From: Acidovorax temperans | Lineage (GTDB): Bacteria; Pseudomonadota; Gammaproteobacteria; Burkholderiales; Burkholderiaceae_C | Assembly (NCBI RefSeq): GCF_006716905.1 | Contig: NZ_VFPV01000002.1 | Location: 1,144,501-1,208,500 of the forward strand | Direction of reading: 5' to 3' | Length of the DNA stretch: 64,000 nucleotides | In this document: positions 53,860 to 62,642 of the stretch, one piece after another | Layout: each line of letters opens with the position of its first letter | Position numbering within the stretch: the stretch's first letter is position 1 | Translations under genes and position numbers: made by a program | Notes under the pieces: generated by a model | What the model was told of the DNA's origin: nothing | Databases searched by the model: none | Seen by the model: the letters and a program-made list of their open reading frames with translations, nothing else

Positions 53860-54035
53860 GTTCAACGACTCCTGACAAAGAGCAGACTTGGAATTCAGTC
53901 AACACCTGCGCGCATCGGGGCAGAAGGCTGCAGGCAATGTGCAAAAGCGCTTTGTACACCATTGATTGCGCACAGCACGCGGTATCCCATGGCGTACTGA
54001 CTGCTACGCGACTTCAGCGGCCGCCTTGGCAAGCC

Positions 54036-54920
54036 CTACGGGTTGCCCGATGCCATCGCTGCTACAGCCATGCGCCGCGCACGGGCCCGCCCTGGCTGCA
54101 CATGGGGCACCGCAGCCACCAGGGCCTGGGTGTAGGGGTGCTGCGCGTGGTGGAACAGATCGGACGGTGCCCCGCGCTCCACGATTTGCCCTTGGTAGAG
54201 CACCACGACCTCGTCGCACAGGTGGTTCACCACGGCCAAATCGTGGCTGATGAGCAGGAAGCTCACGCCAAATTTCTGCTGCAGGTCTTGCAGCAGGTTG
54301 AGCACCTGGGCCTGCACCGACACGTCCAGCGCGCTCACGGGCTCATCGGCCACGATGAGCCGGGGCCGGGTGATCAGGGCGCGGGCAATGGCAATGCGCT
54401 GGCGCTGGCCGCCGGAGAATTCGTGCGGGTATTTGTCCAGGTCTTGGGGGCGCAGGCCCACCTGGGCGAGAACTTTAGCGGCTTGCTCACGCTGCTGTGC
54501 CCGCGTGGTGTGGCCCTGGGCTTGCAGCGGTTCGCTCACGATCCGCGCCACGGTCTGGCGTGGGTCCAGCGATCCGTACGGGTCCTGGAACACCATCTGA
54601 AAGTCGCGCCGGGCTTCGCGCAGCGCGGCCGCTGGCAACTGGTGCAGATCGCGCCCCAGCAGGCGCACGCTGCCGGAGGTGGGCGCGTCCAGCGCCATCA
54701 CGGTGCGCGCCAGGGTGGATTTGCCAGAGCCCGATTCACCCACCACGCCCAGGCTGCGCCCACCATGTAGCGTGAAGCTTACGCCCTTGAGTGCCTGCAC
54801 TTTGGCGGGCGGGCGCAGCAGGTGCTCGCGGGGCAACGTGTATTCGCGAACCAGGTCGGTCACTTCCAGCAGCGGGGCTGTAGGCGCTTGCGAGGCTGGG
54901 GTGTGCGGGAGCGAAGTCAT
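54036..54920 (-). CDS. Peptide-type ABC transporter ATPase (OppF/DppF-like)
   Basis: 294 residues: Walker A G-E-S-G-S-G-K-S-T, signature L-S/F-S-G-G-Q-R-Q-R, Walker B L-I-V-A-D-E-P, and the H-switch I-S-H-D-L-A-V. The C-terminal oligopeptide-transporter extension is cut short compared with some homologues (it ends V-A-A-M-A-S-G-N-P). Start ATG overlaps the upstream OppD-like stop by 4 nt, so the two ATPase subunits are translated together. Confidence 0.92.
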   Translation of the reverse strand: MTSLPHTPASQAPTAPLLEVTDLVREYTLPREHLLRPPAKVQALKGVSFTLHGGRSLGVVGESGSGKSTLARTVMALDAPTSGSVRLLGRDLHQLPAAALREARRDFQMVFQDPYGSLDPRQTVARIVSEPLQAQGHTTRAQQREQAAKVLAQVGLRPQDLDKYPHEFSGGQRQRIAIARALITRPRLIVADEPVSALDVSVQAQVLNLLQDLQQKFGVSFLLISHDLAVVNHLCDEVVVLYQGQIVERGAPSDLFHHAQHPYTQALVAAVPHVQPGRARARRMAVAAMASGNP

Positions 54921-55960
54921 GAACGGGAATGCACGGGCAGTGCGCTCTCTACAACGTGGGCAGGGGTTGCGGCGGGCACCATGGCTTCGGGGCGCAGGCA
55001 GCGCACCAGGTGGTCGCCATCGGCATCCTGGGCGACCAGCGTGGCCTCAGGCCGGGTGTGGTGGCAGGCCTGTGCGGTGAAGGCGCACCGCCCGGCAAAC
55101 GGGCAGCCAGCGGGCAGGTCCACCAGCTCGGGCACCGTGCCTGCAATGGTCGATAGCCGCACGGGCTGCGCTGTTCGGGGCGCCAGTTGCGGCCGCGCCG
55201 CCAGCAGGCCCCTGGTGTAAGGGTGGGCCATGGCGGCAAAGACCGATGCGGTGGGCCCGCTTTCGACCACGCTGCCGCCGTACATCACCAGCATGCGATC
55301 CACGTTTTGGGAGATCACCCCCAGGTCGTGCGAGATGAGGATGAGCGCCATGTTGCGCTCGGCCACCAGGTCGCTGATGAGGTCGAGGATCTGCTGCTGG
55401 ATGGTCACATCCAGCGCCGTGGTGGGTTCGTCGGCAATCAACAGGTCGGGCCCGCAGGCCAGCGCCATGGCAATGGTGATGCGCTGGCGCTGCCCGCCCG
55501 AGAACTGGTGGGGGTAGGCATCAAAGCGCTGCGCTGCCTGGGGAATGCCGACGCGGTCCAGCAGCGCAATCGCCCGCTGCCGTGCGGTGGTCTTGTCCAG
55601 GCCCAGGTGCAGCCGCAGGGGCTCTGCCACCTGGCGGCCAATGGTGTGCACGGGGTTGAGGGCCGTCATGGGCTCCTGAAACACCATGCCGATGCGGTGG
55701 CCGCGCAGCCGGCACATTTGCGCGTCGCTGGTACCTACCAGTTCCTGCCCGTCAAAGCGGATGCTGCCGGAGACTTCTGCGCTTTCAGGCAGCAGGCCCA
55801 TGAGTGCCATGGCGGTGAGCGACTTGCCGCAGCCCGATTCGCCAATCAGGCCCAGGGTTTCGCCGCGTTCCAGCGCAAAGCTCACGCCGCGCACCGCATC
55901 GGCCGGGCCGCGGTGGGTCTGCAGGCGCACGCGCAGGTTGGATACTTCAAGCAAAGGCAT
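54917..55960 (-). CDS. Peptide-type ABC transporter ATPase (OppD/DppD-like)
   Basis: 347 residues: Walker A G-E-S-G-C-G-K-S, signature F-S-G-G-Q-R-Q-R, Walker B L-L-I-A-D-E-P-T-T-A-L-D, H-switch I-S-H-D-L-G-V. The C-terminal oligo_HPY part has the four-Cys Fe-S-type pattern seen in DppD: C (P-A-G-C-P-F), C (G-R-C-A-F), C (Q-A-C-H-H) and C (V-R-C-L-R-P). A family B repeat separates it from the permease gene upstream. Confidence 0.92.
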   Translation of the reverse strand: MPLLEVSNLRVRLQTHRGPADAVRGVSFALERGETLGLIGESGCGKSLTAMALMGLLPESAEVSGSIRFDGQELVGTSDAQMCRLRGHRIGMVFQEPMTALNPVHTIGRQVAEPLRLHLGLDKTTARQRAIALLDRVGIPQAAQRFDAYPHQFSGGQRQRITIAMALACGPDLLIADEPTTALDVTIQQQILDLISDLVAERNMALILISHDLGVISQNVDRMLVMYGGSVVESGPTASVFAAMAHPYTRGLLAARPQLAPRTAQPVRLSTIAGTVPELVDLPAGCPFAGRCAFTAQACHHTRPEATLVAQDADGDHLVRCLRPEAMVPAATPAHVVESALPVHSRS

Positions 55961-56010
55961 GGCTGCAGGTTTTCATCGGTTGCGGTACTTCATGCGTGTG
56001 TCTACTGTGC

Positions 56011-56160
56011 ATGAAACTGGCGGGGCGTATTGCGCGGCGGCCGCGCAAGGGCCGCCAACCCGCGCAGGCGGCGTACGGCTTGCGTGCGCTGGCTGCGTCC
56101 CCCTCCCATAGCGCGCAGCGCGTAGAGAGAGGGGGAAGGCGCGAAGCGACTCAGGGGGAG
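56011..56160 (-). repeat. Long interspersed repeat, family B
   Basis: On the minus strand it begins CTCCCCCTGAGTCGCTTCGC immediately after the permease stop, then CGCCTTCCCCCTCTCTC, GGAGGGGGACGCAGCC and ends GCCAGTTTCAT. It interrupts the ABC operon between permease and ATPase genes. Confidence 0.78.
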
Positions 56161-57096
56161 TCATCTTTTTCTCGCCAGGCGGGGGTCAAGCAAATCGCGC
56201 AGGCCATCGCCCAGCAGGTTCAGCCCCAGCACGGCCAGCGCAATCGCTACACCGGGCCACACCGCCAGCAGGGGGGCCTGGAACATGAGGGTCTGCGCCT
56301 CGCTCAGCATGCGGCCCCACGAGGGCTCTGGCGGCTGCGTGCCCAGCCCCAGGTACGACAGCGCCGCTTCGGCCAGGATGGCCAGCGCAAACTGGATGGT
56401 GGCCTGCACGATCAGCACCGAGAGGATGTTGGGCAGCACATGCTCCAGCGTGATGCGCCAGGGCCCTTTGCCGCAGGCACGCGCGGCCAGAATGTATTCG
56501 CGCGCCCACACTGCGTTGGCCGACGCCCGTGTGACCCGCGCAAACGTCGGGATGTAGAAAATGCCAATGGCGATGATGGAGTTGACGATGCCCGCCCCGA
56601 ACACGGCGGTGAGCATGATGGCCAGCAGCAGGGCAGGGAAGGCAAACGTGAAGTCGGCCAGGCGCATGATGGCTTCTTCCACCCAGCCCTTGCGTGCCGC
56701 CGCCAGCAGCCCCAGCGCCGTGCCCACGCCCATACCGATGCCCACGGCGATCACCCCCACCAGAATGGAATTGCGCGCACCCACCATGAGGAGCGAGAGG
56801 ATGTCGCGCCCGAACGCATCAGTGCCCAGCCAGTGGACTGCCGAAGGGGGCTGCAACTTGGCGGCCAAGTCCACCTCGTAGGGCGACCAGGGCGTCCACA
56901 CTAAGGAGATGGCGGCCATGCCCAGCATGAGCATCGTCAGCACGGCACCCAGCACAAAGCTGCGGTGGCGCAGGGCCCGATGCCAGCCTTGCCGCCCACG
57001 TGAGCTTGCACCCGCCGAAGGCACCTGCCCTAAGGAGGTGGAGGCGGCGGAGGCAGAGGCGGGGTCCATCGCAGAGGAGTCTTTCAACAGGCTCAT
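56161..57096 (-). CDS. Peptide-type ABC transporter permease (DppC-like)
   Basis: 311 residues with a ~45-residue disordered N-terminus, then six transmembrane segments and the permease E-A-A motif region (A-A-R-A-C-G-K-G-P-W-R-I-T-L-E-H-V-L-P-N). L-G-T-D-A-F-G-R-D-I-L-S is the DppC signature. The gene begins 3 bp downstream of the DppB-like stop codon. Confidence 0.93.
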   Translation of the reverse strand: MSLLKDSSAMDPASASAASTSLGQVPSAGASSRGRQGWHRALRHRSFVLGAVLTMLMLGMAAISLVWTPWSPYEVDLAAKLQPPSAVHWLGTDAFGRDILSLLMVGARNSILVGVIAVGIGMGVGTALGLLAAARKGWVEEAIMRLADFTFAFPALLLAIMLTAVFGAGIVNSIIAIGIFYIPTFARVTRASANAVWAREYILAARACGKGPWRITLEHVLPNILSVLIVQATIQFALAILAEAALSYLGLGTQPPEPSWGRMLSEAQTLMFQAPLLAVWPGVAIALAVLGLNLLGDGLRDLLDPRLARKR

Positions 57097-57099
57097 GGC

Positions 57100-58062
57100 T
57101 CAGATATCGCTGGCTTTGACGCGTGGATCGATCACCGCGTACAGCACGTCCACCACAAAATTCACCACGATCACCATGGCGGCCAGCAGCATGACGCAGT
57201 TGCGCACCACGATGAGATCGCGGTTGGAGATGGACTGGAAGATCAACCGGCCCAGGCCCGGCAGGTAGAACACGTTTTCCACCACGATGGTGCCTGCCAG
57301 CAGCGATGCAAACTGCAGCCCCATCACCGTGACCACCGGGATCATGGCATTGCGCAGCACATGCCCCCACAGTGCCGCGCGCTGCGACAGACCTTTGGCA
57401 CGCGCAGTACGCACAAAGTCTTCACGCAGCACTTCCAGCACGGCAGAGCGTGTGATGCGCGCCAAGATGGCCGCCTGCACGACCGCCAGGGCAATGGCCG
57501 GCAGCAGCAGGGCCTTGAGCGCTTCGAGTGGGCTGCCGCCACTGGCTTGTGTCCAGCCCGGAAAGCCACCGGCGGAAAACCATTGCAGCTTCACCGAAAA
57601 GAGCAGGATCAGCAAAATGGCAAACCAGAAGTTGGGGATGGCAATGCCGATCTGCGCCAGGGCCATCACGCCCACATCCCCCCAGCGGTTGTGGCGCGAT
57701 GCGGCATACACGCCCGCCAGCAGGGCCAGCACAGCGGTGATGACCATGGCCAGCAGCGCCAGCGGGATGGTGAGCGCTAACCGCTCCAGCACCAGGTCCA
57801 GCACCGGGGTGCTGTAGGCGTAGCTCTCGCCCATGTTGCCCACCAGCAGCCCGCCAATCCAGTCGCCGTAGCGCTGCAATGCCGGTTGGTCCAGACCCAG
57901 TTTGGTGGCCAGGGCCGCCACGGCCTCGGGCGATGCATCGGGGCCCATCAGCATCTGCGCCGCATTGCCCGGAAGAATTTCCAGCACCAGGAACACCACC
58001 GCCGAGGCTCCCAGCAGGGTGGCCATGAGGGTCAACAGGCGTTTGAGGAGAAACAGGCCCAT
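57100..58062 (-). CDS. Peptide-type ABC transporter permease (DppB-like)
   Basis: 320 residues starting MGLFLLKRLLTLMATLLGAS, with six transmembrane segments and the E-A-A-type loop (R-T-A-R-A-K-G-L-S-Q-R-A-A-L-W-G-H-V-L-R-N-A-M-I-P). First gene of the operon dppB-dppC-dppD-dppF-binding protein-amidase. ATG at 58060-58062 is used; the longer frame upstream lacks family features. A 173-bp gap to the divergent ferredoxin gene should hold the promoter. Confidence 0.93.
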   Translation of the reverse strand: MGLFLLKRLLTLMATLLGASAVVFLVLEILPGNAAQMLMGPDASPEAVAALATKLGLDQPALQRYGDWIGGLLVGNMGESYAYSTPVLDLVLERLALTIPLALLAMVITAVLALLAGVYAASRHNRWGDVGVMALAQIGIAIPNFWFAILLILLFSVKLQWFSAGGFPGWTQASGGSPLEALKALLLPAIALAVVQAAILARITRSAVLEVLREDFVRTARAKGLSQRAALWGHVLRNAMIPVVTVMGLQFASLLAGTIVVENVFYLPGLGRLIFQSISNRDLIVVRNCVMLLAAMVIVVNFVVDVLYAVIDPRVKASDI

Positions 58063-58064
58063 AG

Positions 58065-58490
<426 letters not shown>

Positions 58491-58519
58491 ATGGACAGGC
58501 GTCAGTAGTTCACAGTGTT

Positions 58520-58577
58520 TTAGGGCTCTAGCGCTTATACAGAAAGCGCTAGCAGCTATCAAAAAAATAGCAAATCA
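58520..58577 (-). repeat. Interspersed palindromic repeat, family A
   Basis: Reverse orientation: AGGGCTCTAGCGCTTATACA, then GAAAGCGCTAGCAGCTATCA and AAAAAATAGCAA. It sits between the convergent ferredoxin and pth genes; a strong palindrome (CTAGCGCTT/AAGCGCTAG) could end both transcripts. Confidence 0.78.
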
Positions 58578-58581
58578 ATCG

Positions 58582-59193
58582 TCAACCTGCTGCAGCGGGG
58601 CGTGGTGGCTTGGGCCGTTGCGGCTTGGTGGTGTGCACCAGCAAGGTGGCCTTGTCCATGTCACCTGCGAGCATGGCCGTGTGTGCCTTGAGCGAATGGG
58701 CAATGCTGTCTTCGATCAGCGTGCGTTGGTCGGGCGCGGGTTTTTTGAGCACCCAGTTGGCAACTTCTGATTTTTCGCCGGGGTGTCCAATGCCAATGCG
58801 CAGGCGCCAGTAATTGGGCGAACCCAGCTGGGCGTGGATATCACGCAGTCCGTTGTGCCCCGCGTGGCTGCCGCCGCGCTTGAGTTTGACCTGCCCGGGG
58901 GGCAAGTCCAGCTCATCGTGCACCACCAGAATCTCTTCCGGCTGGATCTTGAAAAAGCGTGCCAGCGAGGCCACTGACTTGCCCGACAGGTTCATGAAGG
59001 TCTGCGGCTGGAGCAGCCACACGCTTTGGCCATTCACGCTGGTGCGGCCCGCCAGCCCGTAATAGCTGCGCTCGGGTACCAGGTTCACCTTCAACTCGCG
59101 GGCCAGCGCATCAATCCACCAGAACCCGGCGTTGTGGCGCGTGGCCTCGTAATCTGGCCCGGGATTGCCCAGGCCCACAAACAGCTTGATCAT
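58582..59193 (-). CDS. pth: Peptidyl-tRNA hydrolase
   Basis: 203 residues. Releases tRNA from stalled peptidyl-tRNA. Signature blocks [19 protein letters not shown] (catalytic His ~20), and [27 protein letters not shown] are present. C-terminal Lys/Arg/Pro tail. It follows rplY in the same direction, the usual prs-rplY-pth order. Confidence 0.97.
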   Translation of the reverse strand: MIKLFVGLGNPGPDYEATRHNAGFWWIDALARELKVNLVPERSYYGLAGRTSVNGQSVWLLQPQTFMNLSGKSVASLARFFKIQPEEILVVHDELDLPPGQVKLKRGGSHAGHNGLRDIHAQLGSPNYWRLRIGIGHPGEKSEVANWVLKKPAPDQRTLIEDSIAHSLKAHTAMLAGDMDKATLLVHTTKPQRPKPPRPAAAG

Positions 59194-59220
59194 GCGAACA
59201 ATTATCGGTGGTGGTGCTCA

Positions 59221-59254
59221 AAAAAAACGGCCCACCGAGGTGGACCGTTTTGAT
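59221..59254 (-). terminator. Terminator between rplY and pth
   Basis: AAAACGGCCCACC paired with GGTGGACCGTTTT around a short GAG-type loop, with A-run upstream (T-run on the minus strand). Suggests rplY transcripts end before pth, or attenuate. Confidence 0.65.
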
Positions 59255-59306
59255 GGCCAACCCCGCGAAGAGGTTGGCACAGGAGGATTCAAGCAGAAGC
59301 CGAGGC

Positions 59307-59939
59307 TTACTTCTTGCCCTTGCCCTTGCCCTTGGCATCGGCTGCAGGAGCGGCGTCAGCAGGGGTTTCCACCACAACCACTGGAGCCACCACGGACACC
59401 AGCACAGGGTTTTGCTTGTTGCCGCGGATCACAGCGCTCACGCCCTTGGGCAGCTTGATGTCCTTCAGGTGCAGGGAGGTACCCTTTTCCAGCTTGGACA
59501 GGTCCACCGCGATGAACTCTGGCAGGTCGGAAGGCATGCAGGTCACGTCGAGTTCGTTCACGACGGGGTTGACCATGCACTTGTCCACCTTCACGGCTGG
59601 GGACTCTTCAGCGCCGCTGAAGTGCAGTGGCACCTTCATGTGCAGCTTGGTCTTTTCATCCACGCGCTGGAAGTCGATGTGCAGCACCAGTTGCTTGAAG
59701 GGGTGGTATTGCACGTCGCGCAGCAGAACCTTGGAGGTCTTGCCGTTCAGTTCCATGTCCAGCACGCTGGAGTGGAACGCTTCCTTCTTGAGGGCGTGCC
59801 ACAGAGCGTTGTGGTCCACTTCGATCAGTTGGGGTTCGGCGGAACCACCGTAGACGATACCAGGCGTGCGGCCCGAAATACGCAGACGGCGGCTCGCACC
59901 CGTACCCTGCTTGGCGCGCTCAAAAGCGACGAAGTTCAT
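59307..59939 (-). CDS. rplY: 50S ribosomal protein L25/general stress protein Ctc
   Basis: 210 residues, the long form with an N-terminal 5S-rRNA-binding L25 domain ([28 protein letters not shown]) and a C-terminal TL5 beta domain (~98-190), then an Ala/Lys-rich tail (K-G-K-G-K-G-K-K). AGGAG before the ATG. It is downstream of prs. Confidence 0.95.
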   Translation of the reverse strand: MNFVAFERAKQGTGASRRLRISGRTPGIVYGGSAEPQLIEVDHNALWHALKKEAFHSSVLDMELNGKTSKVLLRDVQYHPFKQLVLHIDFQRVDEKTKLHMKVPLHFSGAEESPAVKVDKCMVNPVVNELDVTCMPSDLPEFIAVDLSKLEKGTSLHLKDIKLPKGVSAVIRGNKQNPVLVSVVAPVVVVETPADAAPAADAKGKGKGKK

Positions 59940-60041
59940 AGTTAGCTCCTGAAAAGGGTCGACCGCGACCAGTCGTTCCCTGTTTAAAAAAGGCTTGTTG
60001 GCGTATGGACGCTGTACAAGCCAGGGGTTGTTCCCGAACAG

Positions 60042-60066
60042 ACAAGCCTCCCGAAGGAGGCTTGGT
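60042..60066 (-). terminator. Hairpin after prs
   Basis: AAGCCTCC, loop TTCG (minus strand), GGAGGCTT: 8-bp perfect stem (60044-60051 with 60056-60063) with a UUCG-type tetraloop. The following T content is low (GTCTGTTC), so it may be a partial terminator or a processing/stability hairpin between prs and rplY. Confidence 0.55.
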
Positions 60067-60113
60067 GCAACACCGATGCTGCGTGCCGCCCGCCATGGGG
60101 AAGCACCACAGTG

Positions 60114-61085
60114 TCAACTGTCGTCTTGCTCGGAGAACAGGCTCATCACCGACTCGCCCTTGGCAATGCGCTGGATTGTTTCTGCAATCAGCGGCGCCAC
60201 AGACAGTTGGCGAATTTTGGTACATCCCTTGGCAGATTCGCTCAGGGGAATGGTGTTGGTCACCACGATTTCATCCAGGGCAGAACCCTTGGAGATGCGT
60301 TCGATGGCAGGGCCCGAGAAAATGGGGTGCGTGCAGTAGGCGTACACCTTCTTAGCGCCACGCTCCTTGAGCACTTCAGCGGCTTTGACCAGTGTGCCCG
60401 CCGTATCAATCATGTCGTCCATGATGACGCAGTTGCGACCTTCAATCTCACCGATCACATGCATCACTTCGGAGACGTTGGCCTTGGGACGACGCTTGTC
60501 GATGATGGCCAAATCGCAACCCAGTTGCTTGGCCAAAGCGCGTGCGCGTACCACGCCTCCAACGTCAGGCGACACGACGATCAGGTCTTCGTAATTCTTT
60601 TGACGCAGATCGCCCAGCAAGACTGGCGAAGCGTAGATGTTGTCGACCGGAATGTCGAAAAAGCCTTGAATCTGGTCAGCGTGCAGATCCATGGTCAACA
60701 CACGCGCCACACCCACAGCTTGCAGCATGTTGGCCACCACCTTGGCGGTGATTGGCACACGTGTGGAGCGAGGACGACGGTCTTGGCGAGCGTAGCCGAA
60801 ATAGGGGATCACGGCGCTGATGCGCTCAGCCGATGCACGCTTGAGCGCATCAACCATGATCAGCAATTCCATGAGATTGTCGTTCGTAGGAGCGCAAGTG
60901 GATTGCACTACGAAGACATCGCGAGCACGGACGTTTTGTTTGATTTCGACGGTGACTTCACCGTCAGAGAAGCGACCCACATCGGCTGCGCCCAGTTGGG
61001 TGCCTAGGTGTTTGGCGATTTCAGCTGCCATGCCAGGATTGGCATTGCCGGTGAAAACCATGAAGTCGGGTTGGTTGGCTTGCAT
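60114..61085 (-). CDS. prs: Ribose-phosphate pyrophosphokinase
   Basis: 323 residues. Makes PRPP from ribose 5-phosphate and ATP for nucleotide, His and Trp synthesis. [10 protein letters not shown], the ATP site F-G-Y-A-R-Q-D-R, the divalent-ion signature [11 protein letters not shown] and the PRPP loop D-D-M-I-D-T-A-G-T are complete. ATG at 61083-61085 follows the tRNA-Gln gene by 46 bp, as in many betaproteobacteria. Confidence 0.97.
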   Translation of the reverse strand: MQANQPDFMVFTGNANPGMAAEIAKHLGTQLGAADVGRFSDGEVTVEIKQNVRARDVFVVQSTCAPTNDNLMELLIMVDALKRASAERISAVIPYFGYARQDRRPRSTRVPITAKVVANMLQAVGVARVLTMDLHADQIQGFFDIPVDNIYASPVLLGDLRQKNYEDLIVVSPDVGGVVRARALAKQLGCDLAIIDKRRPKANVSEVMHVIGEIEGRNCVIMDDMIDTAGTLVKAAEVLKERGAKKVYAYCTHPIFSGPAIERISKGSALDEIVVTNTIPLSESAKGCTKIRQLSVAPLIAETIQRIAKGESVMSLFSEQDDS

Positions 61086-61131
61086 GAGCGTCCCAGCAGT
61101 CTGAAAAAAAAGCCCGTACGCGAAAGAAATT

Positions 61132-61208
61132 TGGCAGGGGAAGAAGGATTCGAACCTTCGCATGCCGGAATCAAAATCCGGTGCCTTAACCAGCTTGGCG
61201 ACTCCCCT
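61132..61208 (-). tRNA. tRNA-Gln (TTG)
   Basis: 77 nt with encoded CCA (61132-61134). The acceptor AGGGGAG pairs with TTCCCCT (one G-U), the D-loop contains AAGCTGGTTAAGGC, the anticodon loop TTTTGAT gives TTG (reads CAA/CAG), and the T-arm has GGTTCGAATCC. It lies between ispE and prs on the same strand, so it is probably cut from an ispE-tRNA-prs transcript; I see no clear promoter of its own. Confidence 0.93.
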
Positions 61209-61238
61209 ACACAGGTCAACTGTCGATGACAGTCAGCC

Positions 61239-62096
61239 TTAATTTGACTCTGCAACCCACCCTGCCAGAGGATGAATCATCAGATTGCCGCACGTTTTAA
61301 TTTTCCATGCGCTTGGCGCATCTTGAAAATTAACTTCGTTTGGCATTTGTGCAAACACTGCACTACCCGAGCCCGTCATTCTAGCATGTAATCCTTTGGA
61401 TTTAAGCCAGTTGATGACTTTTTTTACCTCAGGGCACAGACTTTCTGCGACTGGCTGCAAGTCGTTACGACCGAAATCGTAGTGTGCTGCAGCAAAGCCT
61501 AAGATTGTAGCATGATCAGAATCACGTTTTAGAAGCTTGGAAGAAAAAATTGCTTTTGTCTCCAATCCCGCTTCTGGCTTGATCACCACAAACTGGCTGC
61601 TGGGCGGCTGTTCATGCTTCTCAAGCGGGCGGATTGTCTCACCAATTCCTTCCACCCAGGCGTTCTGACCTCGCAGAAAGAACGGTACGTCGGCGCCCAG
61701 CGTGAGGCCAATACGTTCAAGCTCCGACCCCGTTAGTTTCAACTTCCACAAACGATTCAGTGCGATCAGGGTAGACGCCGCATCGGACGAGCCGCCACCC
61801 ATGCCTGCTTGGGCGGGGATGCTTTTGTGGACTCCTATGTGCGCGCCAGTCCGGCAGCCTGTGGCTTCCTTGAGCGCGTGGGCGGCACGCAGCACGAGAT
61901 CAACGGGTGGCAGTGGCGTATTGATGTCTTCCCGGCTGAGTTGCCCGTCAGCGCGGATCTCAAAGTGAAGCGTGTCGCACCAATCAATCAGCATGAAGAC
62001 AGATTGCAGCAGGTGGTACCCATCGTCTCTGCGGCCTGTGATGTGCAGGAACAAATTCAGTTTGGCGGGGGCTGGGACGTCGTAAAGCGCAAGCAT
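61239..62096 (-). CDS. ispE: 4-diphosphocytidyl-2-C-methyl-D-erythritol kinase
   Basis: 285-residue GHMP kinase of the MEP isoprenoid pathway. D-V-P-A-P-A-K-L-N-L-F-L-H-I (catalytic Lys), R-R-D-D-G-Y-H-L-L, the ATP loop P-A-Q-A-G-M-G-G-G-S-S-D-A-A-S-T, G-A-D-V-P-F-F-L-R-G and M-T-G-S-G-S-A-V-F are all present. GC is slightly lower than in neighbours. lolB ends 9 bp upstream, so lolB-ispE is an operon. Confidence 0.97.
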   Translation of the reverse strand: MLALYDVPAPAKLNLFLHITGRRDDGYHLLQSVFMLIDWCDTLHFEIRADGQLSREDINTPLPPVDLVLRAAHALKEATGCRTGAHIGVHKSIPAQAGMGGGSSDAASTLIALNRLWKLKLTGSELERIGLTLGADVPFFLRGQNAWVEGIGETIRPLEKHEQPPSSQFVVIKPEAGLETKAIFSSKLLKRDSDHATILGFAAAHYDFGRNDLQPVAESLCPEVKKVINWLKSKGLHARMTGSGSAVFAQMPNEVNFQDAPSAWKIKTCGNLMIHPLAGWVAESN

Positions 62097-62105
62097 GAGA
62101 AAAGA

Positions 62106-62642
62106 CTAATGGGAAAAGGCGATGCGCAAGATAGCCTTGGGCTTGGGGTCTGAACGTTGTGCGGTGATGCGCCCTTGCGAGAGTGCGCTCAGATCGGCTA
62201 CCCAACCAGCTGCATTCGTCTCGATACCGCGTAGCCAATCAAAAATCGCCTTGATTGGGATGGCTTCTCCCGTAACCTGGGTGAGCAGTGCATCCAATGA
62301 GTGCGAGGCCTGTTGCTGTTGGCCTGTCTGTAGCGTTGCGCCAAATGCGCTCCACTTAAATTTACCAAGGGTGTTTCCGAGGGGGCTCAGCAAGATCAAT
62401 TCGCCTTGATCTTCCGAGCCCTCAAGTTCAAACAAGGCGGAAAAAGACTGCGCGCTTTCCTCTTCTATCTGCAGTGCAAGGCGCCCAGACCAATAGGGCC
62501 GCTCGGGCTTCGCGACCAAGCTCGCAGAGGTGCAGCCGAATAGACCCAGCCCCAGCAGACCGGCCGTGCCTGCTGCGAGGAGCGTACGCCGTTGCTGGGC
62601 TGAAGACCGCTTGCCGTGTTCGGTGGCGTGAGCTGGGGTCAA
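62106..62642 (-). CDS. lolB: Outer-membrane lipoprotein LolB
   Basis: 178 residues. A basic N-terminus is followed by T-L-L-A-A-G-T-A-G-L-L-G-L-G-L-F-G-C (lipobox L-F-G-C, Cys ~37) and the LolB core (W-S-G-R-L-A-L-Q-I-E, L-L-S-P-L-G-N-T-L-G-K, Y/D-W-L-R-G). LolB inserts lipoproteins into the outer membrane. The frame has no ATG before the signal, so TTG 62640-62642, overlapping the TPR stop (TTGA), is the likely start; CGGAG lies ~10 bp upstream. Confidence 0.9.
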   Translation of the reverse strand: MTPAHATEHGKRSSAQQRRTLLAAGTAGLLGLGLFGCTSASLVAKPERPYWSGRLALQIEEESAQSFSALFELEGSEDQGELILLSPLGNTLGKFKWSAFGATLQTGQQQQASHSLDALLTQVTGEAIPIKAIFDWLRGIETNAAGWVADLSALSQGRITAQRSDPKPKAILRIAFSH

